This document shows, piece after piece, positions 45,342-54,974 of a stretch of 64,000 nucleotides of DNA. Within the stretch, counting starts at the first letter, position 1; every line of letters begins with the position of its first letter. The position numbers were made by a program, and so were the translations under genes. Source of the DNA: Bacillus norwichensis (lineage in GTDB: Bacteria; Bacillota; Bacilli; Bacillales; Bacillaceae_C); assembly GCF_014836955.1 (NCBI RefSeq), contig NZ_JACSPV010000003.1:62001-126000 (forward strand), read 5' to 3'. The notes beneath the pieces were generated by a model. It worked only from the letters and a program-made list of their open reading frames with translations, made no database searches and was not told the DNA's origin.

Positions 45342-46473
45342 GAAGCTCTCCCAAGAAGAGATTGAGATGTTATTCGCGGAAATGAACCAATCAGAAGACG
45401 AATCAACAAAGGCAACGGATGAGCTGAGTGAATTAGAAAAAGACGCCCTGGGAGAAGTGGGAAATATTTCTTTTGGGAATGCAGCGACTGCGCTTTCCAC
45501 TATGATGAACCAAAAAGTAGAAATCACTACCCCAACTGTCTCCATCATCGATTGGAAGACCTTATCAGAATCAAAAGACCCGGGTATGGCTGTTCAAGTC
45601 ACTTATACATCAGGTTTTTCAGGTGTCAATGTGTTATTTCTGAAAAAGAGGGATGTTTCGGTCATTGCGGATGTTTTGATGGGCGGTGATGGAACAAATC
45701 CATCAGAAGAAATGGACGAGATCCAGCAAAGTGCTGTACAAGAGGCAATGAACCAGATGATTGGTTCCTCGGCTACTTCGATGTCCTCGTTCTTCGAAAA
45801 AAGAGTAGATATTTCTACCCCGACGTTTCATGTATCTAATGAAACATTAGGTGAAGTGCTTCAGGAGCTTTCAGATCAATCTCCTTTTGCGCAAGTATCT
45901 TTCGACTTAAAGGTTGGGGACATTATCGATTCAAAGCTGACGATGTTCATTCCAGTCAACTTTGCTAAAAGCTTGGTTAAAGAGTTATGGTCCCAAGCTG
46001 AGGAAACAAGTGAAGCAAAAGAAGCAGTTCAGACATCGGCAGCAGAAACTGCTGCAGCTGTAACTTTGGAACAACCTAATCAGATGGAAGAACCAGTTTC
46101 TTCACCAACGCAGCACTATTCTGCTGAACCGCCTCAGGACCAAAATCAGAATGTCAATGTTCAACGTGCAAGCTTTACACAATTTGATAATGGTTTTGGA
46201 GAGCAAACAGATACAAAAAATCTTGATGTCTTGCTCGATATCCCGCTTCAGGTGACTGTTGAGCTGGGAAGAACCCATAAATCGGTCAAAGATATTCTTG
46301 AAATGGGCTCTGGCTCCATTATTGAACTGGATAAATTAGCCGGTGAACCGGTGGACATCCTGATTAATAATCGTCTGATTGCTAAAGGAGAGGTTGTTGT
46401 CATTGACGAGAGTTTCGGGGTTAGAGTAACGGACATTTTGAGCAGAAAAAACCGTCTGCAACATTTGAAATAA
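45331..46473 (+). CDS. fliY: Flagellar motor switch phosphatase FliY
   Basis: FliY is the Gram-positive C-ring protein that dephosphorylates CheY-P. The N-terminus KLSQEEIEMLFAEM resembles the CheY-binding motif. A CheC-like domain holds both phosphatase centres (EVGNISFGNAATALS near residue 45 and QEAMNQMIGSSATSMS near residue 138). A Gln/Pro-rich linker leads to the C-terminal FliN domain (VLLDIPLQVTVELGRTHKSVKDILEMGSGSIIELDKLAGEPVDILINN). The length is 380 residues. No cheY follows. Confidence 0.95.
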   Translation: MNGEKLSQEEIEMLFAEMNQSEDESTKATDELSELEKDALGEVGNISFGNAATALSTMMNQKVEITTPTVSIIDWKTLSESKDPGMAVQVTYTSGFSGVNVLFLKKRDVSVIADVLMGGDGTNPSEEMDEIQQSAVQEAMNQMIGSSATSMSSFFEKRVDISTPTFHVSNETLGEVLQELSDQSPFAQVSFDLKVGDIIDSKLTMFIPVNFAKSLVKELWSQAEETSEAKEAVQTSAAETAAAVTLEQPNQMEEPVSSPTQHYSAEPPQDQNQNVNVQRASFTQFDNGFGEQTDTKNLDVLLDIPLQVTVELGRTHKSVKDILEMGSGSIIELDKLAGEPVDILINNRLIAKGEVVVIDESFGVRVTDILSRKNRLQHLK

Positions 46474-46577
46474 GTTTTGAAATCGGATTGTGAGGGAACG
46501 ATCGTGTTAATGAAGAGCTCTACCACCCAGATGGGAACATGCAAGATAAAAATGATAATGAATTTAGGTATGCAAGT

Positions 46578-47237
46578 ATGAAAAATAAATGGATGGTTCT
46601 ATTCTTGATTTTGATCGTTCTCACAAACTCCAAACCGTATCTTGTTCATGCGAGTCCAAAGGGTTCCGTAGAAGAATGCTTAAAACACCCCGACAAATGC
46701 GAGGAGCCAGAAGACTTAAACAAATCACAAATGGATGATAGCAGAAATGAATCTTTCTCGATTGGCTTTTTGGATGTGTTCAAAACGATTTTCGCCCTTG
46801 TGTTTGTCATCGCATTGCTTTATTTCTTATTAAAATTCATTAATAAAAAGAGCCAGTCATATCAGCAAAATCGCATTGTCCAAAATCTAGGCGGAACTGC
46901 TCTTGGCGGAAACCGTTCGATTCAGATTGTGAAAGCCGGCAATCGTCTGCTCGTATTGGGTGTCGGGGAAAACGTCCAGCTTCTGAGGGAAATTACGGAT
47001 GAACAAGAACAGCAGGAAATTTTAACTCAATATAATGAGCAGCTCGAAGGAAGCATCCAATCGGCAGATATGGTGACAAAGGTTGCCGCAAATATAAAAG
47101 ACATGTTGAAGTCCAAAAAAGACAAAAAAAATCCTAACACATTTGAAGAACATTTCCAGAATGAAATGGATGCTATTAAGAAGCAGCGACAAAATATTTT
47201 AAAAGAGTTACAGGGAAAGGGGCACGATGAAAAGTGA
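46578..47237 (+). CDS. fliO: Flagellar export gate assembly protein FliO (FliZ)
   Basis: FliO helps assemble the FliP/Q/R export gate. ATG 46578 gives a signal-peptide-like start (MKNKWMVLFLILIVLTNSKPYLVHA). The frame opens at 46539 with a polar extension that I reject. A transmembrane helix (about residues 64-85, TIFALVFVIALLYFLLKFI) and the FliO domain (RIVQNLGGTALGGNRSIQIVKAGNRLLVLGVGENVQLLREI) follow. The length is 219 residues. Its stop overlaps the fliP GTG. Confidence 0.9.
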   Translation: MKNKWMVLFLILIVLTNSKPYLVHASPKGSVEECLKHPDKCEEPEDLNKSQMDDSRNESFSIGFLDVFKTIFALVFVIALLYFLLKFINKKSQSYQQNRIVQNLGGTALGGNRSIQIVKAGNRLLVLGVGENVQLLREITDEQEQQEILTQYNEQLEGSIQSADMVTKVAANIKDMLKSKKDKKNPNTFEEHFQNEMDAIKKQRQNILKELQGKGHDEK

Positions 47238-47896
47238 ATGAAGTTATGGAGTTTTTCAACAGTTCACCTGAAACCGTGTCAACATCAGTGAAACTCTTCT
47301 TGTTGCTGACAGTTTTGTCGATTGCACCTGGAATCCTGATTGTCATGACATCATTTACCAGGATAGTCATTGTGCTTTCTTTTGTCAGGACATCGCTGGC
47401 TACCCAGCAGATGCCTCCGAATCAGATTATTGTTGGGTTGGCGCTCTTTTTAACCTTTTTCGTGATGGCGCCGACTTTGAACGAAGTGAACAAAGAAGCG
47501 CTGACGCCGCTGTTTAATGATGAAATTTCTTTGGAAGAATCTTATGAACGGGCTGCGGTGCCATTTAAAGAATTTATGAGCTCTTATACAAGACAGAAAG
47601 ACTTGGAATTATTTTTAAATTATTCGGGAGCAGAACGTCCGAAAACGATCGAAGATATACCATTAACAGCACTTGTCCCAGCCTTCGCCCTAAGTGAATT
47701 AAAGACAGCTTTTCAAATCGGATTCATGATTTTCATCCCGTTCCTTGTGATTGATATGGTTGTAGCCAGTGTATTAATGTCAATGGGGATGATGATGCTG
47801 CCGCCAGTGATGATTTCGCTACCGTTCAAAATACTACTGTTTGTTTTAGTTGATGGGTGGTATTTAGTCGTCAAATCGCTGCTGCAGAGTTTTTAG
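47234..47896 (+). CDS. fliP: Flagellar type III export protein FliP
   Basis: FliP is the main subunit of the export gate. GTG 47234 overlaps the fliO stop. Membrane segments and family stretches APGILIVMTSFTRIVIVLSFVRTSLATQQMPPNQI, LFLTFFVMAPT, PAFALSELKTAFQIGFMIFIPFLVIDMVVASVLMSMGMMMLPPVMISLPFKILLFVLVDGW are nearly invariant. The length is 220 residues. Confidence 0.97.
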   Translation: MNEVMEFFNSSPETVSTSVKLFLLLTVLSIAPGILIVMTSFTRIVIVLSFVRTSLATQQMPPNQIIVGLALFLTFFVMAPTLNEVNKEALTPLFNDEISLEESYERAAVPFKEFMSSYTRQKDLELFLNYSGAERPKTIEDIPLTALVPAFALSELKTAFQIGFMIFIPFLVIDMVVASVLMSMGMMMLPPVMISLPFKILLFVLVDGWYLVVKSLLQSF

Positions 47897-47941
47897 TGCA
47901 TATCTTATTCATTTGACTACAATCCCAAGGAAGGTGATGTT

Positions 47942-48211
47942 ATGAGCGCCGAATCAGTCATTTCTTTAGCTGGAAAAGGAGTATTTACCATATTAATTGT
48001 AGCTGGGCCGCTGCTGTTTTTAGCGTTGGCGGTTGGATTGATTGTAAGTATTTTTCAAGCTACAACACAAATCCAGGAACAGACACTGGCCTTCATACCA
48101 AAAATCATTGCAGTCCTTGTAGGAATTGTCTTTTTTGGTCCATGGATGCTGAGCAGGCTCCTCTCATATACAACAGATATTTTTCAAAATTTGACTCGGT
48201 TTGTAGGTTGA
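47942..48211 (+). CDS. fliQ: Flagellar type III export protein FliQ
   Basis: FliQ is an 89-residue export gate protein with two transmembrane helices (FTILIVAGPLLFLALAVGLIVSIFQATTQIQEQTL and FIPKIIAVLVGIVFFGPWMLSRLL). AAGGTGATG precedes ATG 47942. It lies 45 bases after fliP and four before fliR. Confidence 0.96.
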   Translation: MSAESVISLAGKGVFTILIVAGPLLFLALAVGLIVSIFQATTQIQEQTLAFIPKIIAVLVGIVFFGPWMLSRLLSYTTDIFQNLTRFVG

Positions 48212-48215
48212 AAGA

Positions 48216-48995
48216 ATGATAGACATCGTCCCGGCTTTTTCAGTGTTTCTCCTAATTTTTATGCGGGTGTCCGCTTTCTTTGTAACCATGCCGCTGTTTT
48301 CATACCGAACACTTCCGGCTATGTTCCGGATTGGGTTTGCTTTTTTTATTTCGCTGCTCATGTATTATACGGTGGATGCCTCACCTCTTGAGATTAACCT
48401 GGAATATTTTTTGTTAATTATAAAAGAAGTGCTTGTCGGACTATTCATTGGTTTCATGGGATATATGATTTTGTCAGCCGTTCAGGCAGCTGGAAGCTTC
48501 ATAGATTTTCAGATGGGATTTGCGATTGCCAATGTCATAGATCCGCAGACGGGCGCCCAATCTCCTTTGATTGGACAGTATCTATATATGTTTTCACTGC
48601 TGCTGCTTTTAGCTATTGATGGCCACCATATGCTGTTGGACGGGATATTCTACAGTTATCAATTCGTCCCGATTGATAAGGTAACTCTAGGGTTTGGAGA
48701 TGCAGGCCTAGTGGAATACGTAGTCAAAGCATTTGCCATGATGTTTGTCATTGCTTTTCAAATGGCTGTCCCAGTTGTGGCAGTGTTGTTTCTTGTTGAT
48801 GTTGCTCTGGGCATTGTGGCAAGAACCGTTCCGCAGATGAATGTGTTTGTTGTCGGCTTTCCTATCAAAATTGCAGTAAGTTTTATTGTTATTTTTATTG
48901 TCATTGGTGTTATTTTGGGCATCGTGCAAAACTTGTTTGAAACGATTGGACATACAATGAGGGATGTCATGGAAAGACTCGGTGGTTTGGAATGA
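48216..48995 (+). CDS. fliR: Flagellar type III export protein FliR
   Basis: FliR is an export gate protein with about six membrane helices. Family features are FLLIFMRVSAFFVTMPLFSYRTLPAMFRIGFAFFISLLMYY, EVLVGLFIGFMGYMILSAVQAAGSFIDFQMGFAIANVIDPQTG and the C-terminal ALGIVARTVPQMNVFVVGFPIKI. The length is 259 residues. It overlaps flhB by four bases. Confidence 0.96.
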   Translation: MIDIVPAFSVFLLIFMRVSAFFVTMPLFSYRTLPAMFRIGFAFFISLLMYYTVDASPLEINLEYFLLIIKEVLVGLFIGFMGYMILSAVQAAGSFIDFQMGFAIANVIDPQTGAQSPLIGQYLYMFSLLLLLAIDGHHMLLDGIFYSYQFVPIDKVTLGFGDAGLVEYVVKAFAMMFVIAFQMAVPVVAVLFLVDVALGIVARTVPQMNVFVVGFPIKIAVSFIVIFIVIGVILGIVQNLFETIGHTMRDVMERLGGLE

Positions 48996-50074
48996 AGCTG
49001 CTACAACTAGATTTGCAGTTTTTCGCCGGTGAAAAAACAGAAAAAGCTACACCGAAAAAAAGACAGGATACGAGACAAAAAGGGCAGACGGCCAAGAGCC
49101 AGGATGTCAATACCGCTATTAGTTTATTGTCTGTCTTCGGCTTTCTGATGTTTTTTTCATCTAATGTGGGTCAAGTAGTGATGGATATTTTCCGCAGGAC
49201 ATTCAGTCAATATATGCTCATGGATCTAACAGCGGAAAACTTACATCAAATTGGTTTGGACTTGATTCTGGGGGTTGCTGTGCTGTTAGGCCCCATCATG
49301 CTGGTGGCATTGGTGGCAGGTCTCGGCGCAAACCTCCTGCAAGTCGGGTTTCTGTTTACCGCGGAACCAATGAAGCCGAAGCTTGAAAAAATTGATCCCA
49401 TTAAGGGATTCAAAAGGATTGTCTCGATCAGGGCTATTGTTGAGCTGTTAAAATCTATCTTAAAAATTAGCTTTGTCGGCTTTATTACATTTCTTGTTTT
49501 GTGGCTTCGAATTGATGAAGTTCTTATCCTATCGCATAAGTCAGTTCCCTCCGCTTTAAAAACGATTGGCAGTCTGACTTTACAAATGGGGATCAGTGCA
49601 TCTATTGCATTATTATTTCTGTCCTTATTTGATTATTTATATCAACGGTATGATTTCGAAAAAAATATTAGGATGTCCAAACAAGATGTAAAAGATGAAT
49701 TTAAAAATATGGAAGGCGATCCGCTGATTAAATCAAAAATTAAGCAGAAGCAAAGAGAAATAGCGATGGCAAGGATGATGGAGGAGGTTCCAAAGGCTGA
49801 TGTTGTCATAACGAACCCAACCCACTATGCCATTGCCCTGAAGTATGACGAAGAAAAAGCAGATGCCCCGGTTGTCGTGGCCAAAGGGGTTGATTTCATG
49901 GCCCAGAAAATAAAACGGGTAGCAAAAGAGCATAAGGTCGTGCTTGTAGAAAACCGCCCGCTAGCACAAGCACTCTACAAACAGGCTAATATAGGGGACG
50001 CCATACCGGACGAGTTTTTTAAGGCGGTAGCCGAAATATTGGCTTATGTTTATCGCATCAAGCATAAGATATGA
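48992..50074 (+). CDS. flhB: Flagellar export switch protein FlhB
   Basis: FlhB controls the change from rod/hook to filament export. The N-terminus ends QLDLQFFAGEKTEKATPKKRQDTRQKGQ; four membrane helices follow. The cytoplasmic tail has the autocleavage motif NPTH at residues 275-278 (VVITNPTHYAIALKYD). The C-terminal fragment AKGVDFMAQKIKRVAKEH...AVAEILAYVYRIK is the part copied in the separate protein YlqH. The length is 360 residues. Confidence 0.97.
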   Translation: MKLLQLDLQFFAGEKTEKATPKKRQDTRQKGQTAKSQDVNTAISLLSVFGFLMFFSSNVGQVVMDIFRRTFSQYMLMDLTAENLHQIGLDLILGVAVLLGPIMLVALVAGLGANLLQVGFLFTAEPMKPKLEKIDPIKGFKRIVSIRAIVELLKSILKISFVGFITFLVLWLRIDEVLILSHKSVPSALKTIGSLTLQMGISASIALLFLSLFDYLYQRYDFEKNIRMSKQDVKDEFKNMEGDPLIKSKIKQKQREIAMARMMEEVPKADVVITNPTHYAIALKYDEEKADAPVVVAKGVDFMAQKIKRVAKEHKVVLVENRPLAQALYKQANIGDAIPDEFFKAVAEILAYVYRIKHKI

Positions 50075-50103
50075 AATTCAGCGAATGGAAGGAGGGGCCA
50101 GAC

Positions 50104-52137
50104 ATGATGAAGACAAAGGAAATTGCGGTATTACTAAGTGTTATTTTAATAGTTGCCATGCTGGTCATTCCATTCCCGCCATGGATGTTAAGTTTTTTGA
50201 TTATCATCAATATATCACTAGCATTACTGGTCCTTTTGACTACGATGAACGTGAATGAGCCTTTGCAGTTTTCAATATTTCCTTCATTATTATTGCTCCT
50301 TACTTTATTCAGACTGGGGCTTAACGTTTCAACCACAAGGTCTATCCTTTCTAAAGGAGATGCCGGCGGTGTTGTTGAAACGTTTGGCACGTTTGTAGTC
50401 GGAGGCAATATACTTGTTGGTCTTGTTGTGTTTTTTATCTTAATTGTTATTCAGTTCATCGTTATTACAAAAGGTGCGGAGCGTGTTTCGGAAGTAGCTG
50501 CGAGGTTCACGCTTGATGCAATGCCTGGTAAGCAGATGAGCATTGATGCAGATTTAAATGCAGGAATTATTTCAGAACATGAGGCAAGAGACCGCAGGGA
50601 AAAGGTTTCACGTGAGTCAGATTTTTACGGAGCGATGGATGGTGCCAGCAAGTTCGTAAAGGGAGATGCCATTGCGGGTATTGTCATTGTCATTATCAAT
50701 CTGCTCTTTGGAATATTGATTGGAATGGTCCAGCAGGGCCTTCCAATTGCTGAAGCGGCCACAAGATATTCAATGCTGACTGTTGGAGATGGCATAGTCA
50801 GCCAGATTCCGGCACTTTTAATTTCAACTGCAACGGGAATTGTTGTCACACGTGCAGCTTCGGATGGCAATCTTGGGTCTGATATTGCGGGGCAGTTGTT
50901 TGCTTATCCAAAAATCCTCTATATTTCAGCGGCAACTATTTTCTTGTTGGGTTTAACGACCCCTATCAGTAATATGATTACCATTCCGATTGCGGGAGCA
51001 TTGGCGGCGGGAGGATACGCACTTGGCCGTATTCCTGAAAGTACCGAAGATCCTCTGGCCTTAACAGCAGAGGAAGCGGCAGCGGATGAAATGAAATCAC
51101 CTGATAGCGTTCTTGATTTATTGCAGATGGATCCGATTGAATTTGAATTTGGCTATGGGCTGATCCCATTGGCGGATGTCAACCAAGGTGGAGATCTCTT
51201 AGACCGAGTTGTCATGATTCGCAGGCAGCTGGCTTTGGAATTGGGTGTTGTTATTCCGGTTGTTAGAATCCGAGATAATATCCAACTGGAGCCGAATGAA
51301 TATCTGATCAAAATAAAAGGTGACGAAGTAGCAAGAGGAACTCTTCTTCTGGATCATTACCTGGCGATGAGTCCAGGAACGGAAGATACGATACCGGGGA
51401 TTGACACGATTGAACCGTCATTTGGCCTTCCTGCAAAATGGATTTCGGAAGAAGTGAAAGAACAGGCTGAAATTGAGGGGTACACTGTGGTAGATCCACC
51501 GTCTGTCGTATCAACTCATCTAACAGAAGTCTTGAAAATAAACGCGAATTTGTTGATCGGCAGGCAAGAAACGAAGGAGCTTATCGATCATTTGCAAGAA
51601 TCTTATCCGATTCTTGTTGAGGAAGTAACGCCTAATCCTCTGACAGTCGGGGAAGTCCAGAAAGTATTGGCTAAGTTATTGAAAGAGAATGTTTCGATCA
51701 GAAACCTGCCATTGATTTTTGAAACCCTGGCTGATTATGGAAAAGCGACACTGGATACGGATATACTTGCCGAATATGTACGTCAGGCTTTGGCGAGACA
51801 GATCACGAAGCAATATGCGAATGATGAGCCGGTATTAAAAGTTATTACGGTTTCCGGGAAGGTAGAAAAAATGATTGCTGACAGCATTCAGCAGACAGAG
51901 AATGGAAACTATTTGGCAATGGACCCAGGAGAATCCCAAAGGATACTGGAAGCGGCCGCTACTCAAATCGAAGAACTGTCACAAATCCAGCAAACACCGA
52001 TCTTTTTATGTTCTCCGGCTGTGCGGATGTATATGCGCCAATTGACTGAGAGATATTTTCCTCAGGTACCCATCCTTTCATACAATGAATTGGAAGCGGA
52101 TGTGGAAGTCCAAAGTATCGGGGTGGTGAACGTTTAA
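50104..52137 (+). CDS. flhA: Flagellar export gate protein FlhA
   Basis: FlhA is the large export component that docks chaperone-substrate complexes. Eight membrane helices make up the N-terminal half, with TLFRLGLNVSTTRSIL, RVSEVAARFTLDAMPGKQMSIDADLNAG and a FHIPEP-type segment. The cytoplasmic domain follows from about residue 320 (FGYGLIPLAD onward). ATG 50104 (an ATG-ATG pair) follows AAGGAGGGG; an upstream ATG overlapping flhB is rejected. The length is 677 residues, equal to B. subtilis. Confidence 0.97.
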   Translation: MMKTKEIAVLLSVILIVAMLVIPFPPWMLSFLIIINISLALLVLLTTMNVNEPLQFSIFPSLLLLLTLFRLGLNVSTTRSILSKGDAGGVVETFGTFVVGGNILVGLVVFFILIVIQFIVITKGAERVSEVAARFTLDAMPGKQMSIDADLNAGIISEHEARDRREKVSRESDFYGAMDGASKFVKGDAIAGIVIVIINLLFGILIGMVQQGLPIAEAATRYSMLTVGDGIVSQIPALLISTATGIVVTRAASDGNLGSDIAGQLFAYPKILYISAATIFLLGLTTPISNMITIPIAGALAAGGYALGRIPESTEDPLALTAEEAAADEMKSPDSVLDLLQMDPIEFEFGYGLIPLADVNQGGDLLDRVVMIRRQLALELGVVIPVVRIRDNIQLEPNEYLIKIKGDEVARGTLLLDHYLAMSPGTEDTIPGIDTIEPSFGLPAKWISEEVKEQAEIEGYTVVDPPSVVSTHLTEVLKINANLLIGRQETKELIDHLQESYPILVEEVTPNPLTVGEVQKVLAKLLKENVSIRNLPLIFETLADYGKATLDTDILAEYVRQALARQITKQYANDEPVLKVITVSGKVEKMIADSIQQTENGNYLAMDPGESQRILEAAATQIEELSQIQQTPIFLCSPAVRMYMRQLTERYFPQVPILSYNELEADVEVQSIGVVNV

Positions 52138-53261
52138 TGGGTATAAAAAAAATCACGGCTCCTTCAATGCCGGAAGCCTTTCAAAAAGTAAAAGATGAGG
52201 TTGGAGAAGAAGCAGTCATTTTGAGCTCTAGGGTAGTTTGGACTGGTGGCGTGTTTGGCTTTTTCAAGAAAAAACAGTTTGAAGTCGTTGCTGTTATGGA
52301 TGATGACAATAAGTTGCAAGAAAGCGTTCCTTTACCTGTTTTAACAGAGACCGTGGATTTAATCGAAGAGAAACCTGTGGAATATGAACAATCGCTCCTG
52401 AATGAATTAGCGGAACTGAAAGAAATGGTAACATCCAATCAGAAAGCGATTGATCCGGATTTGGCAGTTTATCCTTCTTCGATCCAAAAGGCGCTTGAAC
52501 TCTTATTAGATCAGGAACTAGACGAACGCTATGTAGCGAAAATCGCTGAGCGATTGCTAGTAAGCTGGCGGCAGGCTAAAAAAGAGCCGTCAGAAAAGGA
52601 CGTCATCCAAGAAGCGAAAAAAATTCTTGCAGAACAAATAGATCAACTCGACTTTTCTCCATCAGGAGAGAAAAAATTTGTTGCACTTGTGGGACCAACG
52701 GGGGTAGGGAAGACAACCACTCTGGCGAAGCTGGCAGCACATGCAGCGTTGGAAGAGAAGAAGAAAGTTGCATTTATTACTTTGGATACCTATCGTATTG
52801 CCGCTATTGATCAGTTAAAAACATATGCCGGATTACTTGATATTCCGGTTGAAGTTGCTTATGAGCCGGAGGATTTTATTAAAGCAGTAGAAAGCTTTGC
52901 TGACTATGACCAAGTCTTTATTGATACCGCAGGTAGAAATTATCGGGACGCTGGGTTCGTTCATGCATTACATAACATCTTATCCATGGAAAACGATCTT
53001 GAGACTTTTCTTGTTATGGGTGTAACGATGAAAGAAAGAGATATTGTGTCAATTATGGACAATTTTCAGCATATGTCTATTGACAGGTTGATTTTTACAA
53101 AAGCAGACGAAACAAAAGTATTTGGATCGATGGTGAATATTATGCTTAAGTACAACTTGCCAACAGCGTTTGTCACAACAGGTCAGGACGTTCCAGACGA
53201 CATCATCATAGCTGTACCGGAATTGTTTGTTGATTATATTTTTGGAGATGGCAGTGAATGA
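52137..53261 (+). CDS. flhF: Signal-recognition-particle-type GTPase FlhF
   Basis: FlhF marks flagellar positions. The N-terminal basic domain (MGIKKITAPSMPEAFQKVKDEVGEEAVILSSR) and an N-like helical domain precede the G domain. G1 [16 protein letters not shown] is at about residues 186-201, with DTYRIAAIDQLKTYA and DTAGRNYRD. The length is 374 residues. It overlaps flhA by one base and flhG by four. Confidence 0.96.
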   Translation: MGIKKITAPSMPEAFQKVKDEVGEEAVILSSRVVWTGGVFGFFKKKQFEVVAVMDDDNKLQESVPLPVLTETVDLIEEKPVEYEQSLLNELAELKEMVTSNQKAIDPDLAVYPSSIQKALELLLDQELDERYVAKIAERLLVSWRQAKKEPSEKDVIQEAKKILAEQIDQLDFSPSGEKKFVALVGPTGVGKTTTLAKLAAHAALEEKKKVAFITLDTYRIAAIDQLKTYAGLLDIPVEVAYEPEDFIKAVESFADYDQVFIDTAGRNYRDAGFVHALHNILSMENDLETFLVMGVTMKERDIVSIMDNFQHMSIDRLIFTKADETKVFGSMVNIMLKYNLPTAFVTTGQDVPDDIIIAVPELFVDYIFGDGSE

Positions 53262-54124
53262 GGAAGGATCAGGCAGAAAACTTACGCAGAAAAATTAATA
53301 GACAGCCCCGAAAAAAAGCGAGAACTCTTGCTGTTGTCAGTGGAAAGGGCGGAGTCGGAAAATCCAATATTTCCAGCAATATGGCCATCATTCTTGCTGA
53401 GCAGGGATTTAATGTACTTGTTGTCGATCTGGACATTGGTATGGGGAATGTCAATCTACTATTAGGTGGAGCGGCAACGAAAACGATGGGGGATTTTATT
53501 TATAATCAAGAACCGCTCTCTGAAATTGTCGAATTGGGTCCTGGAGGCGTTTCGTTCATAGCTGGTGGAAACGGATTTCAAGAGGCGGTTGAACTTGACG
53601 AGACAACCGTTGACAGGCTTTTTTACGGTTTCAAAAGAATGCAGGAAATCTACGATATTATCATTTTTGACATGGGTGCGGGTGCAGGACCGTGGATGCT
53701 TCGGCTATCTTTGGCGGCTGATGAGGTTATTGTTATTTCAACACCGGAGGCTACGGCTATCATGGATGCCTATTCTATGATGAAGCTTATTCATCGAGTG
53801 CGGGCTGATGCCAGGCTGCTTCTCATATGCAACCGTTCAGACAATGATAAGCAAGGTAGGGAGACCTTCGAACGCCTGAAGAAAGCTATGGAAACTTTTC
53901 TTCAAAAAGAAATCCACTTATTGGGAATACTGCCGGAAGATAAGCATATGAGAAAAGCTGTCCTAGCCAATCGACCGGTATATTTGGAATTTCCAAGGGC
54001 GCCTGTTTCAGTCAATATGAAAAAACTGACTCTATCTCTCATCCATGGAAATTTAAATCAGCAACCTGCTCATTTAAAAGAATCATTTATTACTAGGTTG
54101 CACAAATTGTTTTACAGCAAATAA
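53258..54124 (+). CDS. flhG: Flagellum number regulator FlhG (YlxH), MinD-type ATPase
   Basis: FlhG works with FlhF to set flagellar pattern. An N-terminal activator helix (MRKDQAENLRRKINRQ) precedes the deviant Walker A SGKGGVGKSN near residues 28-37. DLDIGMGNVNLLLG and the Walker B DIIIFDMGAGAG follow. The length is 288 residues. In B. subtilis the cheB-cheA-cheW-cheC-cheD genes come next; here sigD starts 63 bases after the stop. Confidence 0.95.
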   Translation: MRKDQAENLRRKINRQPRKKARTLAVVSGKGGVGKSNISSNMAIILAEQGFNVLVVDLDIGMGNVNLLLGGAATKTMGDFIYNQEPLSEIVELGPGGVSFIAGGNGFQEAVELDETTVDRLFYGFKRMQEIYDIIIFDMGAGAGPWMLRLSLAADEVIVISTPEATAIMDAYSMMKLIHRVRADARLLLICNRSDNDKQGRETFERLKKAMETFLQKEIHLLGILPEDKHMRKAVLANRPVYLEFPRAPVSVNMKKLTLSLIHGNLNQQPAHLKESFITRLHKLFYSK

Positions 54125-54187
54125 AAATTGCGCAAAAAGGATTTTCTTTTCCCGAAGCATTCTAATTTGTTAGAGGAGGGGATACAT

Positions 54188-54970
54188 ATGTCGATTACAC
54201 TGCCCCTTGAGGAACATAAACATTGGGAACGCTGGAGAGAGGAGCGAGACTCGGAATCAGGCAATCACTTAGTGAAAAAATATATGCCACTTGTCACTTA
54301 TCATGTGCAAAGAATTTCGGTTAATTTACCCCAAAACGTAAGTAGAGAAGAATTAAAGAGCTTAGGTATTATGGGGTTGCTCGATGCTTTGGACAAGTTT
54401 GATCTGACCAGGAAACTTAAATTTGATACTTATGCTTCCTTTAGGATTAGAGGGGCTATAATAGATGGGCTGCGAAAAGAAGATTGGCTTCCGAGAAGTA
54501 CACGGGAGAAGGCGAAAGAAATAGAAGGTGTACAAAACGCTTTGGAACAAGAATATATGCGTCATGTTTCACCTGAAGAAATTGCTGCCAAAATGGGCGT
54601 GACTGACACAGAAGTAATCAAAACAATGAATGAGTACTTTTTTGCCCAAATTTTCTCCGTGAATGAATATATGTCAGGAGAAGAGGACGAAGAGAATCAT
54701 TCGTATACAATTAAAGATGATCAAACTCCAACACCAGAAGAGCAGATTATACAAAAAGAATGGCTTGAAGAAATGGCGGAAGTGATTACAACTCTTACTG
54801 ACAATGAGCAGCTTGTGTTAAGTCTGTTTTATGAAGAAGAGTTAACGCTGACCGAAATCGGCCATATTATGCAGCTATCCACATCGAGAATTTCACAAAT
54901 TCATTCTAAAGCCCTCTTCAAATTAAGGCAGCAATTATTGAAGACGGACAAAAATGACAGGCGGAGATGA
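54188..54970 (+). CDS. sigD: RNA polymerase sigma-D (flagellar/motility sigma factor)
   Basis: SigD directs transcription of late flagellar, motility and autolysin genes. Region 2 is clear (YMPLVTYHVQRISVNLPQNVSREELKSLGIMGLLDALDKFD, FDTYASFRIRGAIIDGLRKEDWLPRSTR). Region 3 (SPEEIAAKMGV) and region 4 (EEELTLTEIGHIMQLSTSRISQIHSKALFKLRQQL) follow. ATG 54188 has GAGGAGGGG upstream, so the longer frame from 54128 is not used. The length is 260 residues. Confidence 0.96.
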   Translation: MSITLPLEEHKHWERWREERDSESGNHLVKKYMPLVTYHVQRISVNLPQNVSREELKSLGIMGLLDALDKFDLTRKLKFDTYASFRIRGAIIDGLRKEDWLPRSTREKAKEIEGVQNALEQEYMRHVSPEEIAAKMGVTDTEVIKTMNEYFFAQIFSVNEYMSGEEDEENHSYTIKDDQTPTPEEQIIQKEWLEEMAEVITTLTDNEQLVLSLFYEEELTLTEIGHIMQLSTSRISQIHSKALFKLRQQLLKTDKNDRRR

Positions 54971-54974
54971 AAAA

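Noticed and set aside
46539-46577. Thirteen-residue N-terminal extension of FliO
   Set aside because: It is polar and would precede a signal-peptide-like sequence that starts cleanly at ATG 46578.
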